Shown here: positions 7,539 through 13,468 of the stretch, piece after piece
How positions within the stretch are numbered: the first letter of the stretch is position 1
How the letters are laid out: every line of letters starts with the position of its first letter
NCBI GenBank assembly: GCA_039184055.1
Contig: JBCDBH010000149.1
Span: forward strand, 1 to 13,468
Length of the DNA stretch: 13,468 bases
Reading direction: 5' to 3'
Origin: JBCDBH01 sp039184055
GTDB lineage: Bacteria > Acidobacteriota > Thermoanaerobaculia > Multivoradales > J023
Program-made: the position numbers and the translations under genes
The notes under the pieces: generated by a model
What the model was told of the DNA's origin: nothing
Databases searched by the model: none
Seen by the model: the letters and a program-made list of their open reading frames with translations, nothing else

Positions 7539-9454
7539 ATCAGTCGCCTTTGCCACCATTGATGAAGTCGCCACGCGCGGGTCGACTCCATCTCCTTGAT
7601 CAGCGTCCGTAGACGCTCGCCGTCCGCCCAGGCGCCCTGTAGCGTCTCGTCGAGCTCCTTTTGGCGCGCCAGCAGCGTCTCTTGATGGGCGAGCAGATCG
7701 CGCTCACGCTGGAAGAGACGTTCGAGCTCGAGCCGTTGCTCGGTGGCTTCGGCGCGCAGACCGTCAGCGTCGGCACGTGCCGTGTCGAGGTCGGCGCGGC
7801 TGGTCTCGTGCATCATCCGGAGAGCGCGGTGCTCGCTCTCGAGATGCGCCATCGCGCCCCGGGTGGCGAAATGCTCGTCGCGAAGGTCATCATGGTCACG
7901 GCGCGCCTGATCGCGCGCCTCGCCAGCCACCACCGCTTCGTCACGCAGCCGCATCACCACCCCGGCGAGCCGGTCGCTGTCGAGCCGATCGCGATAGCGC
8001 TCGATGACCTTGGCCTTGAACGACTGGAAATCAGATGGACCACGATCATCACCCAGCACGTGGTGCCCGGCGCCGCGAAAATGGCGGTACTCACAGGTGA
8101 CCTGCGCCAGGTGGCGAAAGCTGGTGGTCGCCGCCAGGCGGATCAGCAGATCCCAATCTTCGAAGAAAGGCAGAGACTCGTCGAAGCCACCCGCGTCGAG
8201 CAAACGCTGGCGGGGGATCACTACGGTGTTGAAGGGAATGTAGTTGTCGACCAGAAGGAGATCGGCGTCGAAGTCGCGGCTATAGGGCAGGCGACGCTCG
8301 CGACACCGCCATCCCTCGGCGCCCAATTCGTAGATCCCGACCGCGGCGTCGGTATAGGCGATCTCGACCCCGGCCGCGCTCGCCATGCCCGCGAGGGTGG
8401 CGAGATGCTCGGGCTCGACCAGGTCGTCGTCATCGAGGAAAGCGATCAGCTCACCGGTGGCGTGCTCGACCCCGATATTCGCCGCCGCCGCGCGGCCACG
8501 GTTTTCGGCGAGATCGACTCGTTGCAGCGTATGTGGGTAGTCGTCGTCGACCGTCGGCGGCGTGCCACCGTCGTTGACCAACACCACTTCGACTCGGCTA
8601 TAGGTGCTCGCCGCCAGGCTGGATAGCGCCTCGGCGAGCAGGTCCGGGCGATCCTTGGTGCGGACGATCACCGAAATCACCGGGCCTTCGTTCATCTCGA
8701 GCAGCGCTGGTTGGCCACCGAGGTGCCGGATCAAGCCAGCCTGGCTACGGGTGCGAAAGTCGTCGAGACCGAGGTCGACATAGGCCTCGACAAACGAGCC
8801 GGGCGGCAGCGAGAGTGCGCGAAAGCGACGCAGCCCCTGATAGGCGGCGAGGTAATCGTGCCGCGCCTGCTGACTGGCGTAACACGCCATGGCGCGCTCG
8901 ACCGTCTCCTGTTGCGCGCTGACCTCGACCAGGAGCGAGGCGTAGAGCGGGTGGTTGACCTCGTAAAGCAACACCCGCAACGACTCGTAGAGATCGTCGT
9001 CGTCATCCCGTACCCCGCTTAGCAGATCGTGGAGCGCGGCGAAGGTGGCGCGATGGTCGCTCGAGACTTCGTGGGGCGAGGGTGCGAGGAGAAGATCGGG
9101 ACGCCGGCTCTCGATCGCGGCGCGGATGCCGTCCACCATCGCATGTCGTTGCTGGTCGAGCCGTCCGTCGGGTAGGTCGAGCTCGTCGAGCACGTCGACG
9201 CCGAGCACCTCGGCGGCGGCGGCGGCTTCGGCCCGTCGCTCGGCGTGGTAGCGATCCCGATCGTCGACCGCTTCGACACCGCCTCGACTGTCGCTGAGAA
9301 AGAGAACGTCGACCTCGGTGCCCGCCCTTACCAGCTGCACCACCAGACCACCACAGCCGAGCACCTCGTCGTCGTAGTGCGGCGCGAGCACGAGCGCGCG
9401 CTGTGCGCGGACGGTTGCGGTCTCGCCCGGTGGGGAAATCACGGTTGATGACAT
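7535..9454 (-). CDS. Fusion of PIG-L/LmbE deacetylase, GT2 glycosyltransferase and coiled coil
   Basis: The product is 639 residues from the ATG at 9452-9454; a GTG at 9479-9481 is a possible alternative. Residues 19-230 form a PIG-L/LmbE domain: LAPHYDDEVLGCGG (23-36) is the zinc-binding variant of the usual AHPDDE motif, and HEVSSDH (128-134) supplies the second metal site. Such enzymes remove N-acetyl groups from GlcNAc-type sugars. Residues 257-450 form a GT2 domain: ISVIVRTKDRP, VLVNDGG (291-297), IAFLDDDDLVEP (337-348, DXD) and FEDWDLLIRL (431-440). Residues 500-620 are a long charged helix, probably coiled coil, ending in STRAWRLHQWWQRR, a tail often seen in glycan-cluster glycosyltransferases. 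It is the first gene of the operon. Deacetylation and transfer on one polypeptide suggests coupled formation of a free-amine sugar, which is inference. Confidence 0.9.
   Translation of the reverse strand: MSSTVISPPGETATVRAQRALVLAPHYDDEVLGCGGLVVQLVRAGTEVDVLFLSDSRGGVEAVDDRDRYHAERRAEAAAAAEVLGVDVLDELDLPDGRLDQQRHAMVDGIRAAIESRRPDLLLAPSPHEVSSDHRATFAALHDLLSGVRDDDDDLYESLRVLLYEVNHPLYASLLVEVSAQQETVERAMACYASQQARHDYLAAYQGLRRFRALSLPPGSFVEAYVDLGLDDFRTRSQAGLIRHLGGQPALLEMNEGPVISVIVRTKDRPDLLAEALSSLAASTYSRVEVVLVNDGGTPPTVDDDYPHTLQRVDLAENRGRAAAANIGVEHATGELIAFLDDDDLVEPEHLATLAGMASAAGVEIAYTDAAVGIYELGAEGWRCRERRLPYSRDFDADLLLVDNYIPFNTVVIPRQRLLDAGGFDESLPFFEDWDLLIRLAATTSFRHLAQVTCEYRHFRGAGHHVLGDDRGPSDFQSFKAKVIERYRDRLDSDRLAGVVMRLRDEAVVAGEARDQARRDHDDLRDEHFATRGAMAHLESEHRALRMMHETSRADLDTARADADGLRAEATEQRLELERLFQRERDLLAHQETLLARQKELDETLQGAWADGERLRTLIKEMESTRAWRLHQWWQRRLM
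7547..7551 (-). promoter_or_regulatory. Ribosome binding site deciding the GTG start of the GT4 gene
   Basis: AAAGG on the minus strand lies 8 bases before the GTG at 7538. It makes this the best start and creates the same 4-base stop/start overlap seen at the next gene junction. Confidence 0.55.
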
Positions 9455-9483
9455 CGGCGAGCGAGTATACCCTCCGTCCACTC
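9455..9483. promoter_or_regulatory. 29-base gap between divergent start codons
   Basis: The fusion gene (minus) and the GNAT gene (plus) start only 29 bases apart. A minus-strand GGAGG (9471-9475) lies 16 bases before the fusion start, longer than usual. The sequence AGTATA at 9464-9469 reads TATACT on the minus strand, like a -10 box, but no matching -35 was found. Any promoter must therefore lie partly inside the opposite coding region. Confidence 0.35.
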
Positions 9484-10491
9484 ATGTCCGAGAAGCATCG
9501 AACCACCCCCGACAATCCAGCGGATGCCTACGAGTTCCGGGGCATCGCGGCCGCTGACGAAGAAAAGATCGTCACCCTCTTTCCCGAATGCTTCTTCGTC
9601 GAGATCACCGGCGCGCACTGGCGTTGGAAGTATCTCGACAACCCGGTGGGAGGGCCGTCGGGGAGCATCGCCGTGCGTCGTTCGGATGGTGAGCTGGCCG
9701 CCCATTACGCCGCCTATCCGACTCGCTTCCGGCTCGACGGCGAGCTGGTGGTGGCGAATCAGATCAGCGACATCATGACCGCGCCGGCGCATCGCAAAGT
9801 GGGCTTTGGGCGTTCGAATCTCTTCGTACAGACGGCCCTGCACTTTTACGACCACTATTGCCGAGGCAAGGTGGCGTTCAATTACGGCTTTCACACCGGC
9901 ACGAGTCGCAAGATTTCGCAGCGCTATATCGACGTGCGGCCGGTGGCGCCGGTGGCGTTTCGGGTGCGGGCGGATGGATCGCCGCCCGAGCCGAGCGGTG
10001 AGCCGTATCGGATCGAGATCGTCACCGAGGTGGACGATCGCTTTGATCGGCTGATGCGGCGGGTGGCGCGACGTTATGGCTTGATGGTGGAGCGGAATGC
10101 GGAGTGGTTGCGCTGGCGATACTTCGATACGCCGGAGCGCAAGCCGACGTTGTTCGCGGTGTGGCGGCAGCAGCGGTTGGTGGGGTGGTCGGCGTTTGGC
10201 GTGGAGGATGGGCGGCTGATTTGGGGGGACGCTTTGTTTAGGCCAGTGCATCGAATGGCGGCTGCGGATGTGTTGGCTGCTGCTTTGGAGCACTTTGGCG
10301 AGGTGGAGCGGGTGGAGTGCTGGTTTCCTCGGCATCCTGGTTGGTGGGATGAGGTTGTGCGGGGGCTCGGGTTTGTGGAGGAGCGGCAGAAGGATGATCT
10401 TTGGCTGACTACGGCTCCTCATCTTTGGGCGGATTCTGTGGAGCGGTTGACGGGGGCTTATTACACGCTTGGGGATAGTGATCTGTTTTGA
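9484..10491 (+). CDS. GNAT-like acyltransferase with two related halves
   Basis: The product is 335 residues from the ATG at 9484; no ribosome site is visible, and an in-frame ATG at 9448 inside the divergent gene is an alternative. The first half carries the pattern HWRWKYLDNP (45-54), then a strand pair (GSIAVRRSDGELAAHYAAYPTRF) and NQISDIMTAPAHRKVGFGRSNLF (92-114), which resembles the acetyl-CoA pyrophosphate loop R-x-x-G-x-G-R. The second half repeats it as EWLRWRYFDTP (207-217) and TLFAVWRQQRLVGWSAFGV (222-240). Such proteins occur near polysaccharide loci and probably acylate a sugar or amino-sugar. Being divergent from the deacetylase/glycosyltransferase operon supports a glycan role. 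The second half of the gene uses G/T-ending codons far more than its neighbours. Confidence 0.78.
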   Translation: MSEKHRTTPDNPADAYEFRGIAAADEEKIVTLFPECFFVEITGAHWRWKYLDNPVGGPSGSIAVRRSDGELAAHYAAYPTRFRLDGELVVANQISDIMTAPAHRKVGFGRSNLFVQTALHFYDHYCRGKVAFNYGFHTGTSRKISQRYIDVRPVAPVAFRVRADGSPPEPSGEPYRIEIVTEVDDRFDRLMRRVARRYGLMVERNAEWLRWRYFDTPERKPTLFAVWRQQRLVGWSAFGVEDGRLIWGDALFRPVHRMAAADVLAAALEHFGEVERVECWFPRHPGWWDEVVRGLGFVEERQKDDLWLTTAPHLWADSVERLTGAYYTLGDSDLF

Positions 10492-10761
10492 GGGCCGAGG
10501 GGAAGGTTGCTGAGGCATCTTGGCTTCGATTTGGCGATTGCGACGGGTGCAACCCTCTCGTGCTCACGGCCTTCCGAAGACGGTCCGCTTCGCGGATTAC
10601 CTAACGAAATCAACCTTCGATACCATCCCGGTTTTTTCGCCAGCTCTGGGTCTACAGTCCAGCTTGCTAGCTGTAACGATCTCGCCTTGCGAGTTCGCGC
10701 TGTCTACTTCGGTCTTGGTTCCGTGTTCGGACCATAGCCGTCCCTCCAGGCCGCTCCGCGC

Positions 10762-11028
10762 GAGAGGGTTGTCCCCCGTCTCCTCGGCTTGGGTGGCTTG
10801 TCTGCGTACAGAAGGAAGAAGAAGCTACTTGGGAGGGTTGTCCCGTGTCTCTTTGGCTTGGGTGGTTTGTCTGGGTATAGAAGAAGAGGAGGAGGGTTGT
10901 CCCCCGTCTCTTTGGCTTGGGTGGTTTGTCTGCGTTCAGGATGAAGAGAGGCTCCTTGAGAGGGTTGATGCCCGTCTCTTTGGTTTGGTGTCTATACGCG
11001 CACAAGATGTAGAGAGGCGACTTCTTCT
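10762..11028 (+). repeat. Array of four degenerate repeats (59-69 base spacing)
   Basis: A 41-base core begins with GAGGGTTGTC at 10764, 10833, 10892 and 10960. Copies 2 and 3 match at 39 of 41 positions. Copy 1 differs from copy 3 at three positions, all C/T transitions. Copy 4 keeps about 25 of its first 29 positions and then diverges. Spacers of 28, 18 and 27 bases between cores are purine-rich (AGAAG-type) but differ. Each core can form a small hairpin, for example GAGAGGG (10762-10768) with CCC-G-TCTC (10775-10782), one G bulged. Spacing of 69, 59 and 68 breaks any reading frame, so this is not a protein repeat. Confidence 0.85.
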
Positions 11029-11100
11029 AAACCTATTGTATACGGCCATTTACAGCCAACCAGGCTGATGTTTCGAGAGGGTGATCTCGGGATGTAAAGA

Positions 11101-11193
11101 TCCTGTTGACAATCAGGACCGATTTGGTCCAATATGAACTTCGGTTCAGATCTGGCCGCTCGGACCTCTCGGGGACCGAGACTTGATACGGCC
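11101..11193 (+). ncRNA. Candidate structured RNA element (hairpin cluster)
   Basis: Five stems can be drawn in 93 bases. Stem A is TCCTG (11101-11105) with CAGGA (11114-11118). Stem B is GGACC (11116-11120) with GGTCC (11126-11130). Stem C is TGAAC (11135-11139) with GTTCA (11144-11148), closed by a TTCG tetraloop. Stem D is CTCGG (11159-11163) with CCGAG (11176-11180), enclosed by stem E, GGCCG (11154-11158) with CGGCC (11189-11193). A and B share bases 11116-11118 and so exclude each other. This is not a family I recognise. It could be a leader element of the downstream genes, a small RNA or chance in GC-rich DNA. A TTGACA at 11106-11111 lies in the loop of A. Confidence 0.35.
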
Positions 11194-11294
11194 TTGATGT
11201 GGCTTCCCCATCCAACACGGGATCTACATCTGAGCCGCGAAACCGGTCGAAGTGACAGCCGCCATGATGCGAGCGGAAGAAGAGGGACAAACGA

Positions 11295-11426
11295 ATGTGC
11301 GGGCCGTGTTGTCGGTCTGCTTTGGATCTTCTGCTCGGCGGTTTGGCTCGACGGGTCTGGCGCGCGGTCGAGTGCGCCAAGCTGCTGCCCGATGACGTTG
11401 GCGACGTGAACGTCGCCGACGTGTAA
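11295..11426 (+). CDS. Possible small protein or leader peptide, 43 residues
   Basis: An ATG at 11295 follows GAGGG (11282-11286) with an 8-base spacing, a better ribosome site than most real genes here have. The ORF ends with TAA at 11424-11426. The peptide starts MCGPCCRSALDLLLGGLARRVWRAVECAK and ends in an acidic, valine-rich tail. Three cysteines near the N-terminus (C2, C5, C6) and C28 could bind metal. A strong hairpin lies over its last codons and it stops 72 bases before the siderophore receptor, an arrangement like a leader peptide. No homologue is recognised and codon use is not decisive, so it may be chance. Confidence 0.3.
   Translation: MCGPCCRSALDLLLGGLARRVWRAVECAKLLPDDVGDVNVADV
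11397..11420 (+). promoter_or_regulatory. Strong hairpin upstream of the receptor gene
   Basis: The arms GTTGGCGACG and CGTCGCCGAC pair over 10 positions (one G-T wobble) around a TGAA loop. It lies over the last codons of the 43-codon ORF and about 80 bases before the receptor start. No T-run follows, so it is not a standard terminator. Confidence 0.4.
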
Positions 11427-11466
11427 GACGCCACGTAGTTCATTCTCCATACCCAGCTTAGCTACT

Positions 11467-11498
11467 CCCTGTTTCAGGGTTATAAGGAAGTACACACA
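11467..11498 (+). promoter_or_regulatory. Leader hairpin and ribosome site of the receptor gene
   Basis: CCCTG-TTT-CAGGG (11467-11479) is a perfect 5-base inverted repeat ending 4 bases before AAGGAAG (11484-11490). That ribosome site lies 8 bases from the GTG at 11499 and decides this non-ATG start. No Fur-box-like sequence was seen between 11430 and 11498. Confidence 0.5.
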
Positions 11499-13468
11499 GT
11501 GCCTAGATTTGCTTTTCACTTGTTCATCAGTGCCATGCTTTTCATGACGCTCGCGATGCCGGTGGTCGCTCAGACCTCGGACGATGCCGAACAAGATAAG
11601 AATGAAGAAGCCACCACGAAGGAGGTCGTCGAAGACGAGATCGAGGTGGTCGAGCGGTACCTGTATTCGGATCAGGTGACGGCTCTCAAGACGCCGACGC
11701 CGATCATCGATGTTCCGCAGAGTTTGTCGATCGCCACGGTCGAGCAGTTCACCGAGCAGGGCTTCAACAGCATCGGTGAGATCGTCGCCTATACGCCGGG
11801 CGTGAACATGTCGCAGGGTGAGGGTCATCGCGATGCGATCGTGTTCCGTGGCGTGCGCTCGACGGCTGATTTCTTTATCGATGGCGTTCGTGACGATGTC
11901 CAGTATTACCGGCCGCTCTACAACCTGGAGCAGGTGGAGATCCTCCGTGGTCCGAATGCGCTGCTTTTCGGGCGTGGCGGCACGGGCGGTATTTTGAACC
12001 GGGTGACGAAGAAGAGCCTGATCGGCGTGACGGCGTCGAATTATCAGTTGGGCTTTGATTCGCTCGGTGAGTTTGGCGCCCAGATCGACACCAATTTCGA
12101 GATCGGTGACAAGGGTGCGTTCCGGATCAACGCGATGTACGAGAGCCTCGACAATCACCGTGATTTCTACGATGGCGATCGCATCGGCGTGAACCCGACC
12201 TTGAGGTTCGATCTATCGCCGGAGACGTCGCTCGATCTGTCCTACGAGTACGTCGATCACGAGCGTTTTGTCGACCGTGGTATCCCGACGGGCTCGGACG
12301 GTCGCCCGGTGGAAGCCCTCGAAGATGTGGTCTTCGGTGATCGCGAGCTCAATACGTCCGAACTCGACGCTCACCTGATCCGCGCCCGGGTCGAGCACCT
12401 CTTCTCGAGCAACTTCAAGGGCAATTTCAGCATCTTCCACGGTGATTACGACAAGCTCTACCAGAACTTCTACGCCACCGCCTACGACGAAATCACCAAC
12501 ATCGTCGAGCTGGACGGCTATGTCGACATCACCCAGCGTCAGAATACCATCCTGTCGGGTGACCTGATCGGCGAGCTCGAGACGGGCAGCGTGCGTCACA
12601 CCCTGCTCTTCGGTGCCGAGTACATCGACACCTCGTCGGATCAAAATCGCTTCAACTCGTTCTTCGACACCTCGGCCGCCGACGGCACCAGCACCGATCG
12701 CGCGCGCTTCCTGGCGGAAGACGAGATCAACCTGATCGGTGGCATCGGCGTGTTGGCCGACGGTCGGATCACCCGCAACAGCTTCACCACCGACCTCAAC
12801 GACGACACCCGCGTCGGTCTCGAGGTCTTCTCGGTCTACGTCCAGAACGAGATGGAGCTCTCGGACAAATTCGACGTCACCATCGGCGCCCGTTTCGACA
12901 GCTTCGACATCGAAGTCTTCAACGTCCCCGCGAACGAGACCCGGACGCGGACCGACGAGGAAATCTCGCCGCGTCTCGGCCTGGTCTACAAGCCGCAAGA
13001 GAACGTCTCCCTCTACGCCAGCTACAGCGAGTCCTTCCTGCCGCGTAGTGGTGAGCAATACGCCAACATCAACGGCGACAACAACCGCCTCGATCCCAAC
13101 ACCTTCACCAACCTCGAAGCCGGCGTCAAATGGGACTTCAGCCGACGCTTGAGCCTCACCGCCTCCGTCTTCACCATCGAGCAAGAGACTCCAGTCGTCT
13201 CCGACTCCGACGCCGCGACCTTCGACGTCATCGAGACCTCCGTCGACGGCGCCGAGCTGCAAATCCAAGGCCGGGTCACCGACCGCTGGTACCTCTCCGC
13301 CGGCTACAGCTACCTCGACGGCGAACAAGCCGACGGTGTCCGTCGCCCACGCGAGCTGCCCGAGAACATGTTCTCGCTCTGGAACACCTACCAGGTCACC
13401 GGTCGACTCACCCTCGGCCTCGGCCTCACCTACCAGGACGAGAGCTTCATCAACAACAGCAACACCGC
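11499..13468 (+). CDS. TonB-dependent siderophore receptor, 3' end missing
   Basis: The frame stays open from the GTG at 11499 to the window edge (656 codons), so the C-terminus is cut off; the family is usually around 700 residues or more. Residues 1-24 form a signal peptide ending VVA-Q. An acidic linker follows with a possible TonB box around EIEVVERY (47-54). The plug domain spans about 65-172: TPTPIIDVPQSLSIAT, IVAYTPGVN, IVFRGVRSTADFFIDGVRDD, and LEQVEILRGPNALLFGRGGTGGILNRVTKK, all hallmarks of siderophore-type receptors. Beta-barrel strands with alternating aromatic residues follow (VYVQNEMELSDKFDVTIGARFD; ISPRLGLVYKPQENVSLYASYSESFLPRSG). There is no N-terminal STN signalling domain, so it should not drive a FecI-type sigma cascade. 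It should import a ferric chelate across the outer membrane with TonB energy; the ligand is unknown. Confidence 0.93.
   Translation, partial: MPRFAFHLFISAMLFMTLAMPVVAQTSDDAEQDKNEEATTKEVVEDEIEVVERYLYSDQVTALKTPTPIIDVPQSLSIATVEQFTEQGFNSIGEIVAYTPGVNMSQGEGHRDAIVFRGVRSTADFFIDGVRDDVQYYRPLYNLEQVEILRGPNALLFGRGGTGGILNRVTKKSLIGVTASNYQLGFDSLGEFGAQIDTNFEIGDKGAFRINAMYESLDNHRDFYDGDRIGVNPTLRFDLSPETSLDLSYEYVDHERFVDRGIPTGSDGRPVEALEDVVFGDRELNTSELDAHLIRARVEHLFSSNFKGNFSIFHGDYDKLYQNFYATAYDEITNIVELDGYVDITQRQNTILSGDLIGELETGSVRHTLLFGAEYIDTSSDQNRFNSFFDTSAADGTSTDRARFLAEDEINLIGGIGVLADGRITRNSFTTDLNDDTRVGLEVFSVYVQNEMELSDKFDVTIGARFDSFDIEVFNVPANETRTRTDEEISPRLGLVYKPQENVSLYASYSESFLPRSGEQYANINGDNNRLDPNTFTNLEAGVKWDFSRRLSLTASVFTIEQETPVVSDSDAATFDVIETSVDGAELQIQGRVTDRWYLSAGYSYLDGEQADGVRRPRELPENMFSLWNTYQVTGRLTLGLGLTYQDESFINNSNT

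Larger units (their letters stand above)
10492..11498. other. One-kilobase intergenic region with repeats and hairpins
   Basis: No convincing long gene exists here. A plus-strand reading at 10520-11068 and a minus-strand one at 10667-11005 cross the repeat array with unit lengths that are not multiples of three, and resemble no family. The region holds inverted repeats at 10545-10555 (GGGT-GCA-ACCC), 10584-10596 (TCCGC-TTC-GCGGA) and 10717-10733 (GGT-t-CCG-TGTT-CGG-ACC). It also holds the four-unit repeat array at 10762-11028, the hairpin cluster at 11101-11193 and a 43-codon ORF at 11295-11426. The plus strand is G/T-rich up to about 11000. No transposase or integrase remnant was seen. Confidence 0.7.

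Noticed and set aside
9464..9469. TATACT -10 box for the minus-strand fusion gene
   Set aside because: No -35-like hexamer lies at the proper distance, and it would leave a leader too short for the GGAGG site.
9439..10518. Minus-strand frame of 359 codons opposite the GNAT gene
   Set aside because: Its translation is rich in His, Pro and Arg in a pattern typical of antisense frames, and the plus-strand protein has clear motifs.
10762..11028. CRISPR array
   Set aside because: Cores are degenerate, the spacers vary from 18 to 28 bases and are all alike in purine richness, there are only four units, and no cas gene is present.
10520..11068. Plus-strand 182-codon and minus-strand 112-codon frames across the repeat array
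   Set aside because: Repeat spacings of 69, 59 and 68 bases put successive copies in different frames, so no repeated protein is maintained; neither has a ribosome site.
11106..11138. Sigma-70 promoter with TTGACA at 11106
   Set aside because: The -35 is perfect, but no -10 hexamer better than 3 of 6 lies at 16-18 bases; it is also the loop of a hairpin. It remains possible but is not supported.
11220..11300. Cobalamin or other known riboswitch before the receptor
   Set aside because: Known conserved boxes were not found; the hairpins do not match a class I can name.
10992..12158. Minus-strand frame of 388 codons spanning the hairpin region and the receptor 5' end
   Set aside because: It overlaps the receptor signal peptide and plug; no domain, signal peptide or ribosome site is evident.
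12213..13328. Minus-strand frame of 371 codons
   Set aside because: It lies antisense to the receptor and is a Val/Asp/Glu/Gly-rich shadow of its codon bias.

Overview
The window comes from a GC-rich Gram-negative bacterium. The evidence is a TonB-dependent outer-membrane receptor, several Sec signal peptides, an ECF sigma/anti-sigma pair and strongly GC-biased codon use. The phylum cannot be fixed from the sequence alone; Acidobacteriota or a former deltaproteobacterial lineage would fit but is a guess. No rRNA, tRNA, transposase, phage gene or CRISPR array was seen.

Layout. (1) 2-2100, minus strand: a family-2 glycosyltransferase is followed, through an ATGA start/stop overlap, by a secreted protein with Ser/Arg- and Tyr/Arg-rich low-complexity tracts and two PEGA domains. 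(2) 2202-3590, plus strand, divergent from the first pair: an ECF sigma factor, a two-pass membrane anti-sigma factor without an obvious zinc motif, and a UPF0145/YbjQ-type small protein overlapping it by ATGA. (3) 3809-4915, plus strand: a secreted protein resembling a right-handed beta-helix, with an untranslated leader that holds a 22-base inverted repeat. (4) 4927-9454, minus strand: three genes read in the order PIG-L/LmbE deacetylase + GT2 + coiled-coil fusion, then a GT4-type glycosyltransferase, then a rhamnosyltransferase-like GT2. They are joined by 4-base GTGA and ATGA overlaps. (5) 9484-10491, plus strand: a GNAT-like protein made of two related halves, divergent from the glycan operon with only 29 bases between start codons. 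(6) 10492-11498: about 1 kb without a convincing long gene. It contains an array of four degenerate repeats, a cluster of hairpins and one short ORF with a good ribosome binding site. (7) 11499 to the window end, plus strand: a TonB-dependent siderophore receptor, cut off at the right edge.

How the parts may work together: block 4 with the GNAT gene looks like a surface-glycan cassette (sugar transfer, N-deacetylation, acyl transfer). The GT2-PEGA pair may be a separate envelope-glycan unit. The sigma/anti-sigma operon is probably an envelope-stress or cell-surface signalling switch; its targets are not visible. The receptor probably imports a ferric siderophore, but no Fur box could be recognised upstream. 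The least explained part is the noncoding kilobase before the receptor, together with a marked shift to G/T-ending codons in the neighbouring gene.
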